A stretch of DNA of 64,000 nt from NCBI RefSeq assembly GCF_016623615.1, contig NZ_JAEHFX010000001.1:248001-312000 (forward strand). The letters are read 5' to 3'. How positions within the stretch are numbered: the first letter of the stretch is position 1; the number at the start of each line of letters is the position of its first letter. Source of the stretch: Adhaeribacter terrigena (GTDB lineage Bacteria > Bacteroidota > Bacteroidia > Cytophagales > Hymenobacteraceae). The notes under the pieces are model-generated. The model saw nothing but the letters and a program-made list of their open reading frames with translations, searched no databases and was not told where the DNA came from. The position numbers and the translations under genes are program-made. Shown in pieces: positions 51,041-60,013 of the stretch.

Positions 51041-51214
51041 GGCGCAAGTGTTCAGATGCAGGCGTCACTTGTGACTAAATCATGTTGGCAAGTCTTCAGA
51101 CTTGTGTAAATACTAACAACGGTTTTCAAAGTTTCCGTAAAAGATTCACGAAAGTCTGAAGACTTTTTCACCTGTATGAGTCACAAGTGACGCCTTCGGC
51201 TGAACACTTGCGCC
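51041..51214. repeat. 174-bp inverted-repeat element, family IR-A
   Basis: 36-bp terminal inverted repeats (GGCGCAAGTGTTCAG, four unmatched bases, AGGCGTCACTTGTGACT) lie at 51041-51076 and 51179-51214. AAGTCTTCAGACTTG near 51090 and AAAGTCTGAAGACTTT near 51151 are subterminal, as in the copy at 5119-5343. The shorter length and different arm details show it is a divergent member, not a duplicate. Confidence 0.75.
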
Positions 51215-51228
51215 AGCATATAGCCAGT

Positions 51229-51257
51229 ACTTTTGAGGCTTAAAATGATACCGTTTT
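51229..51257 (+). repeat. R29 copy after the IR-A element
   Basis: It begins ACTTTTGAGGC and ends TGATACCGTTTT. Confidence 0.75.
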
Positions 51258-51282
51258 TTTACTCTGGAAGGAAGTAAAAAAC

Positions 51283-51316
51283 AAAACCCTTCCGCTTTGC
51301 AGCAGAAGGGTTTTTT
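51283..51316 (-). terminator. Terminator of the rimP-nusA-infB operon
   Basis: Arms AAAACCCTTC (51283-51292) and GAAGGGTTTT (51305-51314); the minus-strand side continues with a T-rich run. Confidence 0.88.
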
Positions 51317-51350
51317 ATCTTAAAACGCTACCGTTTTTCGGTTAAAAATT
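51309..51350. repeat. Two overlapping, opposite R29 copies at the infB end
   Basis: One copy (51309-51337, plus) starts with the terminator's GGTTTTTT; the other (51322-51350, minus) ends on the infB stop codon. They share the palindromic AAAACGCTACCGTTTT. Confidence 0.75.
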
Positions 51351-54300
51351 ACAGCGTACGTTTTACTTCTTTCTCGGTGTATGCTTCAATAATGTCGCCT
51401 ACTACCAGGTCATCGAATTTCTTGATGCTGATACCGCATTCGAAACCGGTGCGCACTTCGGCTACATCGTCTTTGAAACGTTTCAGCGCCAGGATATCGC
51501 CGGAGTGAACCACGATACCATCGCGTATGATCCGGATCTTGGAGTTTCTGGTAATGGTACCATCGGTAACCATACAGCCGGCAATCGTACCCACTTTCGT
51601 GATCTTGAATACCTCGCGTACTTCTACGTTGGCTACAATTACTTCCTGAACGGTAGGGGCAAGCATACCTTCCATCGCGTCTTTCAGTTCGTTGATGGCG
51701 TTGTAGATGATCGAGTACAGACGGATATCGATCTGTTCCTGCTCAGCCAGTTTACGCGCATTCAGCGATGGACGAACCTGGAAACCGATAATGATCGCAT
51801 CGGAAGCCGAAGCCAGCAATACGTCGGATTCGGAGATCTGACCCACACCTTTGTTCAGGATATTTACCTGTACTTCCGGGGTAGAAAGTTTTAGTAATGA
51901 GTCGGAGAGTGCTTCTACCGAACCATCCACGTCACCTTTCACGATCACGTTCAGTTCCTTAAATGAACCGATAGCCAGACGGCGGCCGATCTCATCGAGG
52001 GTAATGTGTTTCTTGGTCCGCATGCTTTGCTCGCGCAGTAACTGGGTACGGTTGGTTGCCAGTTCGCGGGCTTCGCGTTCGGTTTCCATTACCTGTAACT
52101 TATCGCCGGCCTGCGGTGCGCCATCCAGACCCAATACCTGCACCGGCGTAGATGGAATAGCTTCCTTCATTTTTCTGCCGCGGTGATCGGTCATGGCTTT
52201 AACGCGTCCGAAATGAGAACCTGCCAAAACGATATCGCCAACTTTCAGCGTTCCGGTTTGCACCAGCACGGTAGTTACGTAACCACGGCCTTTATCCAGG
52301 GAGGCTTCAATAACGGTACCCAGGGCTTTTCTGTTCGGGTTTGCTTTCAGTTCCAGAATTTCGGCTTCGAGCAATACTTTTTCCAACAGGTCTGGAATAC
52401 CCTGGCCCGATTTGGCCGATATTTCCTGGCACTGGTATTTACCGCCCCACTCTTCCACTAAAACGTTCATCGCGGCAAGCTGCTCACGAATTCTGTCCGG
52501 GTTAGCGGCTGGTTTATCTATTTTGTTTATCGCAATTACAATTGGCGAACCGGCGGCCTGCGCGTGATTTAAGGCTTCTTTGGTCTGAGGCATCACGTCA
52601 TCGTCGGCAGCTACCACAATAATTACAACGTCGGTTACTTTGGCACCACGGGCACGCATCGCGGTAAACGCTTCGTGACCCGGGGTATCCAGGAAAGTAA
52701 TACGTTTTCCGGTTTCAGTAAGTACATCGTAAGCACCAATGTGCTGGGTAATACCACCGGCCTCACCAGAAGCTACGCGGGAATTACGGATGTAATCGAG
52801 CAGGGAAGTTTTACCGTGGTCAACGTGACCCATGATGGTAACGATTGGTGCACGATCCTGCAGGCTTTCCGGATCTTCTTCTTCCAGAATACTTTCTTCT
52901 TCTTCTGCGGAAAGGAATTCTACATCGTAGCCAAACTCATCGGTAATGATCGTGATCGCTTCGGCATCGAGACGCTGGTTAATGGAAACGAACATGCCCA
53001 GGCCTAAACAAACCTTAATTACTTCGTTCACCGACACGTTCATTAAAGAAGCTAAGTCGTTGGCCGAAATAAATTCCGTCAGTTTCAGCGTTTTAGATTC
53101 CGACTGTTCCTGCATGCGTTGTGCTTCGGTAGCATCGGCGATAGCAGAACGTTTCTCTCTTCGATATTTGGAACGGTTACCCTGGTTTCCGCCTTTGCCA
53201 CCGCTTAAGCGGGCCAGCGTAGCCTTGATCTGTTCCTGAATCTGTTTGTCGGTAACCTCCGGTTTCGGATTGGCTGCCTGAATTGGACGCTGGTTGCCTT
53301 GCCCCGGACGGTTACGATCGCCTGGACGACCCTGGCCACCGCCGCCCCCCGGACGCTGCCCACCTTGACCTTGTCCCTGGCCACCACCGCCTTGCGGACG
53401 ATCACCTGGTACGTTGGTAGTTGGGGCCTGCGTAATGATGCGCTTGCGTTTTTTCTTATCGCCTCCCTGGCCTGGCTGGCCCGGACGGTTTTTATTGTCG
53501 GAAGAAGCTACCGGCTTGCCGCCTTTTTTGCGGAAAGAATCTTTCGGTAATTCAATTTTACCCAGTACGGTTAAGCCTTTCAGCTGATCGCCTTTGGCCG
53601 CAATGGTTTCTACCGCATCGGCTGCCGGAGTTACCGGCGCTGCTGGTGGCGTTGGCGTGGCCGGAGCAGCAGGAGTAACCGGTGCAGCAGCTGCCGGTTT
53701 GGCGGGCTGTACTTGTGGTGCTTCTGTTTTAGGAGTTTCCGGCTTCGGATTTTCAGCCTTCGGCGTTTCTGCTTTTGGTGCTTCCGTTTTAGGAGCGTCC
53801 GGTTGCTTTGGCGCGGCAGCTACCGGCTGAACGGGTTCTGCTTTCGGTGCTTCTGGTTTTGGTGTTTCAACTTTTGGCGTTTCTACTTTCGGCATTTCTG
53901 CTTTCGGCGTTTCGGCTGGTTTTTCAACGGCCGGTGCCGGCGCTTCTGTTTTAGGAGCCGGGGCTGGATCGGGAGTTTTGGCTTCTGCCGGTTTAGGCGT
54001 TTCGGTTGCTTTAGGGGCTTCCGCTGCTTTTGGTGCAGCCGGTTTACCTTTGGCATCGAGGTCTATTTTACCTAATACTTTTATACCTGGCAATTTTACG
54101 CCGGTGGCCGGAGCTTCTTCCTCGGTTTTAGCCGGGGCGGCTGGTTTGGTTTCAGCAGAAGGGGCAGGCGCTGGTTCCGGAGCTGGTGAAGCAGGAGTTT
54201 CCGCAACTGGTTTAGCCGGGGCAGCAGGCTTGGCCGAAATTTCCGGTTCAGCTTCCTTGGCTTTTTTAACTTCCAGTTCCGGAGCTTTTTTCACTTTTTC

Positions 54301-54495
54301 CAGGGCTTCCAGTTTGTCGGCTACAGAAGATTCAAACGCTTTGAGCAATAACTTGAACTGTTCCTGGGTAATTTTTGCGGTAGGTTTATTCTCGATCTCA
54401 AAACCTTTGAGGGTCAGGAATTCTACCACAGAAGAAATACCTATGTTCAAAGTTTTTGCAGCCTGATTTAGCCTCATTGTTTTTTCTTCTGTCAT
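51349..54495 (-). CDS. infB: Translation initiation factor IF-2
   Basis: IF-2 is the GTPase that places initiator tRNA on the ribosome. From the ATG at 54495 the protein is 1,048 aa: an N-terminal IF2-N module ([19 protein letters not shown]), a long Ala/Pro/Glu/Lys linker with repeated PKAE and PKTE units (about 60-300), a Gly/Arg/Gln-rich stretch (about 345-400), a second IF2-N module, the G domain near residue 550 ([23 protein letters not shown]) and the C1/C2 domains. The low-complexity linker generates long antisense ORFs that are not genes. It is last in rimP-nusA-infB. Confidence 0.97.
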   Translation of the reverse strand: MTEEKTMRLNQAAKTLNIGISSVVEFLTLKGFEIENKPTAKITQEQFKLLLKAFESSVADKLEALEKVKKAPELEVKKAKEAEPEISAKPAAPAKPVAETPASPAPEPAPAPSAETKPAAPAKTEEEAPATGVKLPGIKVLGKIDLDAKGKPAAPKAAEAPKATETPKPAEAKTPDPAPAPKTEAPAPAVEKPAETPKAEMPKVETPKVETPKPEAPKAEPVQPVAAAPKQPDAPKTEAPKAETPKAENPKPETPKTEAPQVQPAKPAAAAPVTPAAPATPTPPAAPVTPAADAVETIAAKGDQLKGLTVLGKIELPKDSFRKKGGKPVASSDNKNRPGQPGQGGDKKKRKRIITQAPTTNVPGDRPQGGGGQGQGQGGQRPGGGGGQGRPGDRNRPGQGNQRPIQAANPKPEVTDKQIQEQIKATLARLSGGKGGNQGNRSKYRREKRSAIADATEAQRMQEQSESKTLKLTEFISANDLASLMNVSVNEVIKVCLGLGMFVSINQRLDAEAITIITDEFGYDVEFLSAEEEESILEEEDPESLQDRAPIVTIMGHVDHGKTSLLDYIRNSRVASGEAGGITQHIGAYDVLTETGKRITFLDTPGHEAFTAMRARGAKVTDVVIIVVAADDDVMPQTKEALNHAQAAGSPIVIAINKIDKPAANPDRIREQLAAMNVLVEEWGGKYQCQEISAKSGQGIPDLLEKVLLEAEILELKANPNRKALGTVIEASLDKGRGYVTTVLVQTGTLKVGDIVLAGSHFGRVKAMTDHRGRKMKEAIPSTPVQVLGLDGAPQAGDKLQVMETEREARELATNRTQLLREQSMRTKKHITLDEIGRRLAIGSFKELNVIVKGDVDGSVEALSDSLLKLSTPEVQVNILNKGVGQISESDVLLASASDAIIIGFQVRPSLNARKLAEQEQIDIRLYSIIYNAINELKDAMEGMLAPTVQEVIVANVEVREVFKITKVGTIAGCMVTDGTITRNSKIRIIRDGIVVHSGDILALKRFKDDVAEVRTGFECGISIKKFDDLVVGDIIEAYTEKEVKRTL

Positions 54496-54588
54496 GCTCA
54501 ACTGTTCGGTATTATATATTTTAATGGTTAACAGGTAATTCGTTGTAAAATAGTAAACGCAAATTTCGGTAATTTTCCGGAAATAAGC

Positions 54589-54617
54589 ACTTTTTAACGC
54601 CCAAAGGCTAGCGTTTT
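54589..54617 (+). repeat. R29 copy in the nusA-infB spacer
   Basis: It begins ACTTTTTAACGCC and ends GGCTAGCGTTTT, lying inside an operon rather than at its end. Confidence 0.75.
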
Positions 54618-54645
54618 TCCGCCAGCCCCGGGAGTTTTTAAGTAA

Positions 54646-55905
54646 TTAAGCTTCTGGTTCCGATTCCGAATCAAATTCCTGACGGATAATATTCAGGACA
54701 TCTTCTACGGTTTCTTCTTCCAGCTCGGTGCGGCGCACCAGGTCTTCTTTGCTTACAGCCAGTACCGATTTTGCCGTGTCCAGGCCGATCTTTTTCAGTT
54801 CGTCGAGTACCCAGGCTTCAATTTCGTCGGAGAATTCGTCTAAGGCAATGTCTTCGTCGTATTCTTCCTGCTCGCGGAACACATCTATTTCGAGGCCAAC
54901 CAGACGGCTTGCCAGTTTAATGTTCTGTCCGCCTTTACCAATGGCTAAAGAAACCTGATCCGGTTTCAGGAATACGGCTACGCGACCTTCTTCCTGGTTG
55001 ATCTTCATGCTGGTAATTTTGGCCGGGCTCAGCGCGCGCTGAATGTAAAGCTCCAGGTTATCGGTATAGTTAATTACATCGATGTTTTCGTTCTCGAGTT
55101 CACGCACAATGGTGTGAATACGGGAACCTTTCATACCCACGCAGGCGCCTACCGGATCGATGCGGTCGTCGTAAGATTCTACGGCAACTTTGGCTCTTTC
55201 GCCCGGTTCGCGCACAATATTTTTGATCACGATCAGGCCGTCATAAATTTCCGGAACTTCGTTCTCGAACAAGCGCTCCAGGAAAACCGGCGAGGTGCGG
55301 GAAAGAATGATCTTCGGGTTGCCGTTAATTACTTCCACGCGCGAAACTACCGCCCGAACTACATCGCCTTTACGGAAACGGTCTTTCGGGATCTGCTCGG
55401 TTTTTGGAATGATCAGCTCGTTATCTTCGGTATCTACCAGCATTACTTCGCGGTTCCAAACCTGATATACTTCGCCGGAAATGATCTCGCCCACCAGGTC
55501 TTTGTATTTCTGGTAAACGATCTCTTTTTCCATGTCTTTGATGCGCTGGATTAGGGTCTGGCGGGCGGTGAGAACGGCGCGGCGGCCAAAATCTTCCAGC
55601 TTCACTTCTTCGGCCAGTTCTTCGCCGATTTCGAAATCAGGCTCGATTTTCTGGGCTTCGGAAAGCGGAATTTTATCGTGATCCCAGATATCTTCGGAGT
55701 TATCATCCACAATTTCGCGGTTGCGCCAGATCTCGAGGTCGCCCTTCTCTACGTTCAGGATAATGTCGAAATTATCGTCGGTGCCCCATTTTTTACGGAT
55801 CATGGTACGGAATACATCTTCCAGGATCCGCATCATGGTTGGGCGGTCTATGTTCTTGAATTTCGCAAACTCGGCGAACGATTCGATGAGCACTGAACTG
55901 TTCAT
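54646..55905 (-). CDS. nusA: Transcription termination/antitermination factor NusA
   Basis: NusA binds RNA polymerase and modulates pausing, termination and antitermination. The 419-aa protein has the N-terminal polymerase-binding domain (MMRILEDVFRTMIRKKW), an S1 domain (about 139-200; GEVYQVWNREVML), and two KH domains (GACVGMKGSRIHTI near 250, LAIGKGGQNIKLASRL near 325), then an acidic tail. It starts seven bases after rimP. Confidence 0.97.
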   Translation of the reverse strand: MNSSVLIESFAEFAKFKNIDRPTMMRILEDVFRTMIRKKWGTDDNFDIILNVEKGDLEIWRNREIVDDNSEDIWDHDKIPLSEAQKIEPDFEIGEELAEEVKLEDFGRRAVLTARQTLIQRIKDMEKEIVYQKYKDLVGEIISGEVYQVWNREVMLVDTEDNELIIPKTEQIPKDRFRKGDVVRAVVSRVEVINGNPKIILSRTSPVFLERLFENEVPEIYDGLIVIKNIVREPGERAKVAVESYDDRIDPVGACVGMKGSRIHTIVRELENENIDVINYTDNLELYIQRALSPAKITSMKINQEEGRVAVFLKPDQVSLAIGKGGQNIKLASRLVGLEIDVFREQEEYDEDIALDEFSDEIEAWVLDELKKIGLDTAKSVLAVSKEDLVRRTELEEETVEDVLNIIRQEFDSESEPEA

Positions 55906-55912
55906 GCTGTAT

Positions 55913-56386
55913 TTATTTAAATGATATTACAATGTTGGCTTTTACAATATCGGCGAGCGGAATGTTGGTTGGTTCTGCGGCCAGTTTTTTGTTTTTGCCT
56001 TTGCTTTCTTCGGTTAAAAGGATAGCGTTTTCTGATACTTCGTTCAGGATCCCGATCTTTTCGGCACCATCGGCCATTTTAAGCTTTAGCTTGCGGCCTA
56101 CATTGCGCTGAAACTGGCGCGGGCTGGTAAGCGGGTAGTCTATGCCCGGCGAAGTTACTTCCAGCACGTAGCTGAATTCTTCGCCCTGCTGCTCTTCAAT
56201 GCGCTTGGCCAACCGGCGGCTGATGCTGGCGCACTGGTCGATACTGATGCCCTGGTCGCCGTCGGCCATTACAGTTACTTTGGGTTTGATAGGCGATTCG
56301 GATACGGTTACGCCAACCAAAAACAGGTCGCTTTCGGGCAGTATTCCTTCCAGCATTTTCTCAACAGCTGCAACAGTCAGGCTCAT
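55913..56386 (-). CDS. rimP: Ribosome maturation factor RimP
   Basis: RimP assists 30S subunit maturation. The 157-aa protein shows LFLVGVTVSESP, SIDQCASISRRLAKRI, YVLEVTSPGIDYPL and the C-terminal SH3-like domain with KLKMADGAEKIG. It is first in the rimP-nusA-infB operon, and the upstream region carries the clearest -33/-7 promoter in the window. An R29 match (56003-56031) falls within its coding sequence. Confidence 0.95.
   Translation of the reverse strand: MSLTVAAVEKMLEGILPESDLFLVGVTVSESPIKPKVTVMADGDQGISIDQCASISRRLAKRIEEQQGEEFSYVLEVTSPGIDYPLTSPRQFQRNVGRKLKLKMADGAEKIGILNEVSENAILLTEESKGKNKKLAAEPTNIPLADIVKANIVISFK
56003..56031 (+). repeat. R29 match inside rimP
   Basis: GCTTTCTTCGGTTAAAAG through ATAGCGTTTT keeps the fixed positions with changes in the first T run, and encodes ENAILLTEES on the minus strand. 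Confidence 0.45.
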
Positions 56387-56460
56387 GGTTTAAGGTAAAA
56401 ACGAAGTAATAAGAAACAAAACAGGGGACTTCATGTCCCCTCGCTTCCCTGATTTTTCTA

Positions 56461-56492
56461 CAAAAGTAGGAACAAAACTTGATTTTTGCAAA
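56461..56492 (-). promoter_or_regulatory. Promoter of rimP-nusA-infB
   Basis: On the minus strand TTTG (56492-56489), 20 bases, then TACTTTTG (56468-56461) match the Bacteroidota -33/-7 pattern closely. A start near 56454 leaves a leader of about 70 bases. Confidence 0.7.
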
Positions 56493-56496
56493 TACT

Positions 56497-56525
56497 GGTA
56501 TTTTATTCCGTTAAGATACCGTTTT
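56497..56525 (+). repeat. Degenerate R29 copy between divergent promoters
   Basis: GGTATTTTATTCC through AGATACCGTTTT keeps the 29-nt length and the CGTTTT end. Confidence 0.45.
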
Positions 56526-56574
56526 TCTGAGGCATTCGTTACGTGGTGAAGCTGCTTTTTGCGCGCTAATTCGC

Positions 56575-56582
56575 TACTTTTG
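56575..56582 (+). promoter_or_regulatory. -7 element for the EEP-family gene
   Basis: TACTTTTG is an exact TAnnTTTG match 30 bases before the GTG at 56613; it lies inside the longer open frame, arguing against an upstream start. Confidence 0.5.
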
Positions 56583-56612
56583 TTTTTCATTTCTGAACAC
56601 CCTCAAAGCTGC

Positions 56613-57704
56613 GTGCGCCGGACTTTAATTTTTACGATTTATTTATTTACGCTGGCCTGGCTGCTGGTAGGGGTGGTTTGCATTAATACCCCGCCGGCTA
56701 CGTTCTGGCCGGCCGGTTTCATTGCCATGACGCTGCCGGCGCCGCTTTTGCTGAACCTGGGTTTCCTGTTTTACTGGCTCTTTGGTAAATCGGTGCGGGT
56801 TTTAATTCCGGTGGCAGTGCTTTTTCTGGCCTGGGGGTTTTACAAACGCGGTTTTGCCATTAATTTATTTCCGGCCAAAGCAAGTGCCGACGATAAAACG
56901 CTGACGGTGCTGAGTTACAACGTGCGCATTTTTAATTTGTACGAACACCTGCGCGTAGATGGTTTTGAGATCTCGATCGAGGAAATTAACTGGGTGAAAA
57001 ACTACCCGGCCGATATTTTTTGTTTACAGGAATTTTATAACGAACCCGGTCACAATATTTATAACTCGGTAGAGAAGATCTGGAAAGGGAATGCCAAGTA
57101 TGCGTTTGTTTCCAAATCGTTGGTAAACCACGTGGGCGGACAATTCGGGCTGGCTATTTTTTCGAAATACCCGATCGTAAATAAAGGCTCTATAAAATTC
57201 GGGAAGCTTACGCAGAATCACGCCATGTTTGCCGACCTGAAAATTCATGAAGATACGATCCGGGTGTATAATTTCCATTTGCAAAGCATGAGCATCGAGG
57301 AAAAGGAAATTGTGGAAAGTTATTCGGGCGAAAGCCAGGAAAGAATGATGCGGGTAAAACAATTGAGCCGCCGCCTGAAAAAAGGTTTTTTAAAGCGCAG
57401 CGCGCAGGTAGATACGCTGGTAGCGCATTTTCAGGCTTGTCCGTACCCGGTAATTATTGGCTGCGATCTGAACGATACGCCTTACAGTTATACCTACGAT
57501 AAATTTGACGGGCTGCTGAATAACGCTTTTACGAAAGCAGGAAACGGTTTTGGCGCTACGTATAACGGTAAATTGCCTTTTTTGAGGATCGATAACCAGT
57601 TTTACAGCGATGATTTTAAGGTAACGGATTTTAAATTGCATACAGAGGTGCCTTATTCCGATCATTTTCCGGTTTCGGCTACGTATGTTTTAAAAAGGAA
57701 GTAA
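56613..57704 (+). CDS. Endonuclease/exonuclease/phosphatase family membrane protein
   Basis: From the GTG at 56613 the protein is 363 aa (the frame is open from 56559). Three N-terminal hydrophobic helices (residues about 3-85) anchor it; the rest is an EEP-fold hydrolase facing the periplasm, with TVLSYNVRIFN, CLQEFYNE (catalytic Glu), VNHVGGQFGLAIFSKYP, IIGCDLNDTPYSYTY and the final SDHFPV histidine. The substrate could be a nucleic acid, a lipid phosphate or a phosphoinositide-like head group; this cannot be decided here. Confidence 0.85.
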   Translation: MRRTLIFTIYLFTLAWLLVGVVCINTPPATFWPAGFIAMTLPAPLLLNLGFLFYWLFGKSVRVLIPVAVLFLAWGFYKRGFAINLFPAKASADDKTLTVLSYNVRIFNLYEHLRVDGFEISIEEINWVKNYPADIFCLQEFYNEPGHNIYNSVEKIWKGNAKYAFVSKSLVNHVGGQFGLAIFSKYPIVNKGSIKFGKLTQNHAMFADLKIHEDTIRVYNFHLQSMSIEEKEIVESYSGESQERMMRVKQLSRRLKKGFLKRSAQVDTLVAHFQACPYPVIIGCDLNDTPYSYTYDKFDGLLNNAFTKAGNGFGATYNGKLPFLRIDNQFYSDDFKVTDFKLHTEVPYSDHFPVSATYVLKRK

Positions 57705-57731
57705 TGGGGGTTGGATTTAAGGATTGTGCGG

Positions 57732-57760
57732 AGTTTTGGGGTTTAAAACCATACCGTTTT
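57732..57760 (+). repeat. R29 copy
   Basis: It begins AGTTTTGGGGTTT and ends CCATACCGTTTT, 27 bases after the EEP gene stop. Confidence 0.8.
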
Positions 57761-57765
57761 ATTGC

Positions 57766-57794
57766 GTCATCTCGACGATAGGAGAGATCTCATC
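57766..57794 (+). repeat. GTCATCTCGAC-type intergenic repeat
   Basis: GTCATCTCGACGATAGGAGA followed by GATCTCAT resembles a short repeat frequently seen in Bacteroidota intergenic DNA (family recollection, not checked). Confidence 0.45.
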
Positions 57795-58107
57795 CGGATG
57801 GTAGTAATGTTTGCTATGGAGTTTTTGAAGCTTGAAATTATACTGTTTATCATAGCCACCTTCTTTCCCCTAATAAATGGCTTTTAACTTCCATAGTTAA
57901 CTTTTCCCCTCAAGCCGGGTGGCTTCGTTTCTGCGTTCGCGGCTGCAACCTTACCTGCCCTTGCGGGCTGGCTAAAGCCACCGGTAAGCTTGGAGGCCGC
58001 TCTCACAGAAACTGGGATCATACACCTTCGTAGTCAGCTTCTTTTTAGTTTAGCTTCCTTCATTACGTGATCTTCAGGTAACGCTGCGCTGGCGATAGGC
58101 GTGGATA

Positions 58108-58278
58108 ACCACCCCAACCCCTCCTTGAAAAGGAGGGGAGCTGGTAGTAGCCAGCTTAAATGCAGAAGCTATTACTCAAACTATAGAGCGTAAAACGCTA
58201 TGCTTTCAAGCTGAAAAAGTAAAAATAAAGCAGGAAGCAAAAGCTCCCCTCCTTACCAAGGAGGGGTTGGGGGTGGTT
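58108..58278. repeat. 171-bp element with hairpin-in-hairpin ends
   Basis: The left end (58108-58142) reads ACCACCCCAACCCCTCCTTG, AAAAGGAGGGGAGCT and is itself a hairpin; the right end (58242-58278) is its inverse with the same internal CCCCTCC/GGAGGGG pairing. The interior carries an R29 copy. Confidence 0.7.
58192..58220 (-). repeat. R29 copy inside the 171-bp element
   Basis: It begins AAAACGCTATGC and ends CTGAAAAAGT. Confidence 0.75.
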
Positions 58279-58332
58279 GTTTTCGATGCAGAAATTCTCC
58301 CTTTAGAATAAAGATTACAAAGCAGGAAATTT

Positions 58333-58376
58333 AAAATCCTGCCAATCCCTAAAATCCTAAAAATCGTGTTCAGACA
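58333..58376 (-). repeat. GTCTGAACACGATTTT-family repeat
   Basis: On the minus strand it reads TGTCTGAACACGATTTTT, AGGATTTTAGGG and GGCAGGATTTT, matching the copy at 17915. Confidence 0.65.
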
Positions 58377-58463
58377 AACTTCATTGCCGTCTGCTTTAGC
58401 TGACGGGTTTAAGGGAATTTCAGGAAACTGTTTAAGCCCTTCTGCCTTTTATAATTAATCTCT

Positions 58464-58471
58464 TAACTTTG
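58464..58471 (+). promoter_or_regulatory. -7 element for cysS
   Basis: TAACTTTG is an exact TAnnTTTG match; it places the transcript start at about the first base of the R29 copy that follows. Confidence 0.5.
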
Positions 58472-58477
58472 TTCTTT

Positions 58478-58506
58478 CCTTTTTAGGGCTGAAATCCTAC
58501 CGTTTT
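58478..58506 (+). repeat. R29 copy in the cysS leader
   Basis: It begins CCTTTTTAGGGC and ends TCCTACCGTTTT, lying between the -7 element and the cysS ATG, so it should be the 5' end of the cysS mRNA. Confidence 0.7.
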
Positions 58507-58522
58507 AACGAACGAATTGCTT

Positions 58523-60013
58523 ATGAATAGTTTTCCGCTGAAAATATACAATACGCTTACCCGTAAAAAAGAACTTTTTGAACCGCTTGCGGCGCCTTTT
58601 GTGGGCATGTACGTTTGCGGCCCAACGGTTTACGGCGAAGCGCATTTAGGCCATGCCCGCGCGTATGTTTCTTTCGATGTGCTGTATCGTTACCTGAAAA
58701 ATGTTGGTTACAAGGTGCGCTACGTACGCAATATTACCGACGTGGGACATTTGGTGAACGATGCCGACGAAGGAGAAGATAAGATCGGGAAAATTGCCAA
58801 GCTCGAGAAGCTGGAACCGATGGAAGTGGTACAGTATTTTACCAATAGCTTCCATCACGACATGGCGCTGCTCAACATTCTGCCACCGGATATCGAGCCC
58901 CGCGCCTCCGGCCACATCATCGAGCAGATCGAAATGATCAGGGAAATTATGGATAACGGGCTGGCTTACGAAGTAAATGGTTCGGTTTATTTCGATGTGC
59001 CGGCTTATAATAAAGAACATAAATACGGCAAACTTTCGGGCCGCATAATTGAAGAATTGCTTTCGAATACGCGGGAACTGGAAGGGCAACAGGAGAAACG
59101 TTCGCCGCTGGATTTTGCGCTTTGGAAAAAAGCTTCGCCGGAGCACATCATGCGCTGGCCTTCGCCCTGGGGCGATGGTTTTCCGGGCTGGCACCTGGAA
59201 TGCTCGGCCATGAGCCGGAAATATTTAGGAACTACCTTCGATATTCACGGCGGTGGATTGGATTTAATGTTCCCGCACCACGAATGCGAAATTGCGCAAA
59301 GCCAGGCCAGCAACAGTAAGTCTGACGAAGCCAAATATTGGGTGCATAATAATATGATCACGATAAACGGCCAGAAAATGGGCAAGTCGCTGGGCAATTT
59401 TATTACCCTGGGCGAACTGTTTTCCGGCGATCATAAAATGGTGGATATGCCGTATTCGCCCATGACGCTGCGTTTCTTTATTTTGCAGGCGCATTATAGA
59501 AGCACCCTTGATTTCAGCAACGAAGCCTTGCAGGCGGCTCGCAAAGGCTACGTGAAACTGATGAACGCTTTGCGCTTACTCGAAAAACTGGAAGCGGCTT
59601 ATGCGGAAGTTCCGGAAGAAGGCGAAGCGGACCTAGAAACAGTGAAAATGATTGAAAGCTGCTACCAAAGCATGGCTGACGATCTGAATACGGCAAAAGC
59701 GATTTCGGGATTATTTAACGTGGTTTCGTTTCTGAACGGGAAGTTCCGGGAGCCGATACTTTCAGCAGAAGTTTCGAAAGCTACTTTGGCGTTCATTCTT
59801 ACCCATTTCCGCACGCTGGTGCTTGATGTTTTAGGTTTGAAAGACGAAAAAGCGGCCGATGCGGATGCCTTGCTGGAAGTGGTAATGGAGTTCTATAAAA
59901 AAGCCAAAGCTGAAAAAGATTACGCGCAGGTAGATGCCATCCGGGCTGCGCTGAAAAAGCAAAACCTTGTACTGAAAGATTCTAAAACCGGAGTAGACTG
60001 GAGTTATGAATAA
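58523..60013 (+). CDS. cysS: Cysteinyl-tRNA synthetase
   Basis: CysS charges tRNA-Cys. The ATG at 58523 gives 496 aa (a TTG lies six bases upstream). Class I motifs are present: the zinc and HIGH-type region [17 protein letters not shown], the other zinc ligands in HLECSAMS and HHECEIA, and the KMSKS-type [11 protein letters not shown]. The C-terminal anticodon-binding helical domain ends with KTGVDWSYE. It overlaps the downstream M28 lipoprotein gene by eight bases. Confidence 0.97.
   Translation: MNSFPLKIYNTLTRKKELFEPLAAPFVGMYVCGPTVYGEAHLGHARAYVSFDVLYRYLKNVGYKVRYVRNITDVGHLVNDADEGEDKIGKIAKLEKLEPMEVVQYFTNSFHHDMALLNILPPDIEPRASGHIIEQIEMIREIMDNGLAYEVNGSVYFDVPAYNKEHKYGKLSGRIIEELLSNTRELEGQQEKRSPLDFALWKKASPEHIMRWPSPWGDGFPGWHLECSAMSRKYLGTTFDIHGGGLDLMFPHHECEIAQSQASNSKSDEAKYWVHNNMITINGQKMGKSLGNFITLGELFSGDHKMVDMPYSPMTLRFFILQAHYRSTLDFSNEALQAARKGYVKLMNALRLLEKLEAAYAEVPEEGEADLETVKMIESCYQSMADDLNTAKAISGLFNVVSFLNGKFREPILSAEVSKATLAFILTHFRTLVLDVLGLKDEKAADADALLEVVMEFYKKAKAEKDYAQVDAIRAALKKQNLVLKDSKTGVDWSYE

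Larger units (their letters stand above)
50861..51348. other. 488-base gap: terminators, palindrome, IR-A element and R29 copies
   Basis: I see no gene between the small basic protein gene and infB. The gap contains the terminator at 50875, an R29 copy, a 42-bp palindrome, the IR-A element, another R29 copy, the infB terminator and two overlapping R29 copies. Confidence 0.7.
57705..58522. other. 818-base intergenic region rich in repeats
   Basis: There is no credible gene. In order: R29 (57732), a CGTCATCTCGAC/GAGAGATCTCAT motif (57766-57794) like a repeat common in Bacteroidota, opposed AAGCC-GGTGGCTT sequences near 57912-57999, a 171-bp double-hairpin element, R29 (58192), a GTCTGAAC-family repeat, the cysS -7 element and R29 (58478). 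Confidence 0.65.

Noticed and set aside
50871-51074. 67-aa plus ORF after the small basic protein gene
   Set aside because: It spans a terminator, an R29 copy, a 42-bp palindrome and the start of the IR-A element.
53594-54466. Ala/Gly-rich and Phe/Arg-rich plus-strand ORFs opposite infB
   Set aside because: They are reverse-frame translations of the repeated Ala/Pro/Glu/Lys linker of IF-2, not independent genes.
57912-57999. Possible structured RNA from crossing inverted repeats (CAAGC-GGTGGCTT and GTTTCTG-GCGGC pairs)
   Set aside because: The two pairs would cross as a pseudoknot and the arms are imperfect; without covariation this is not enough to call an RNA gene.
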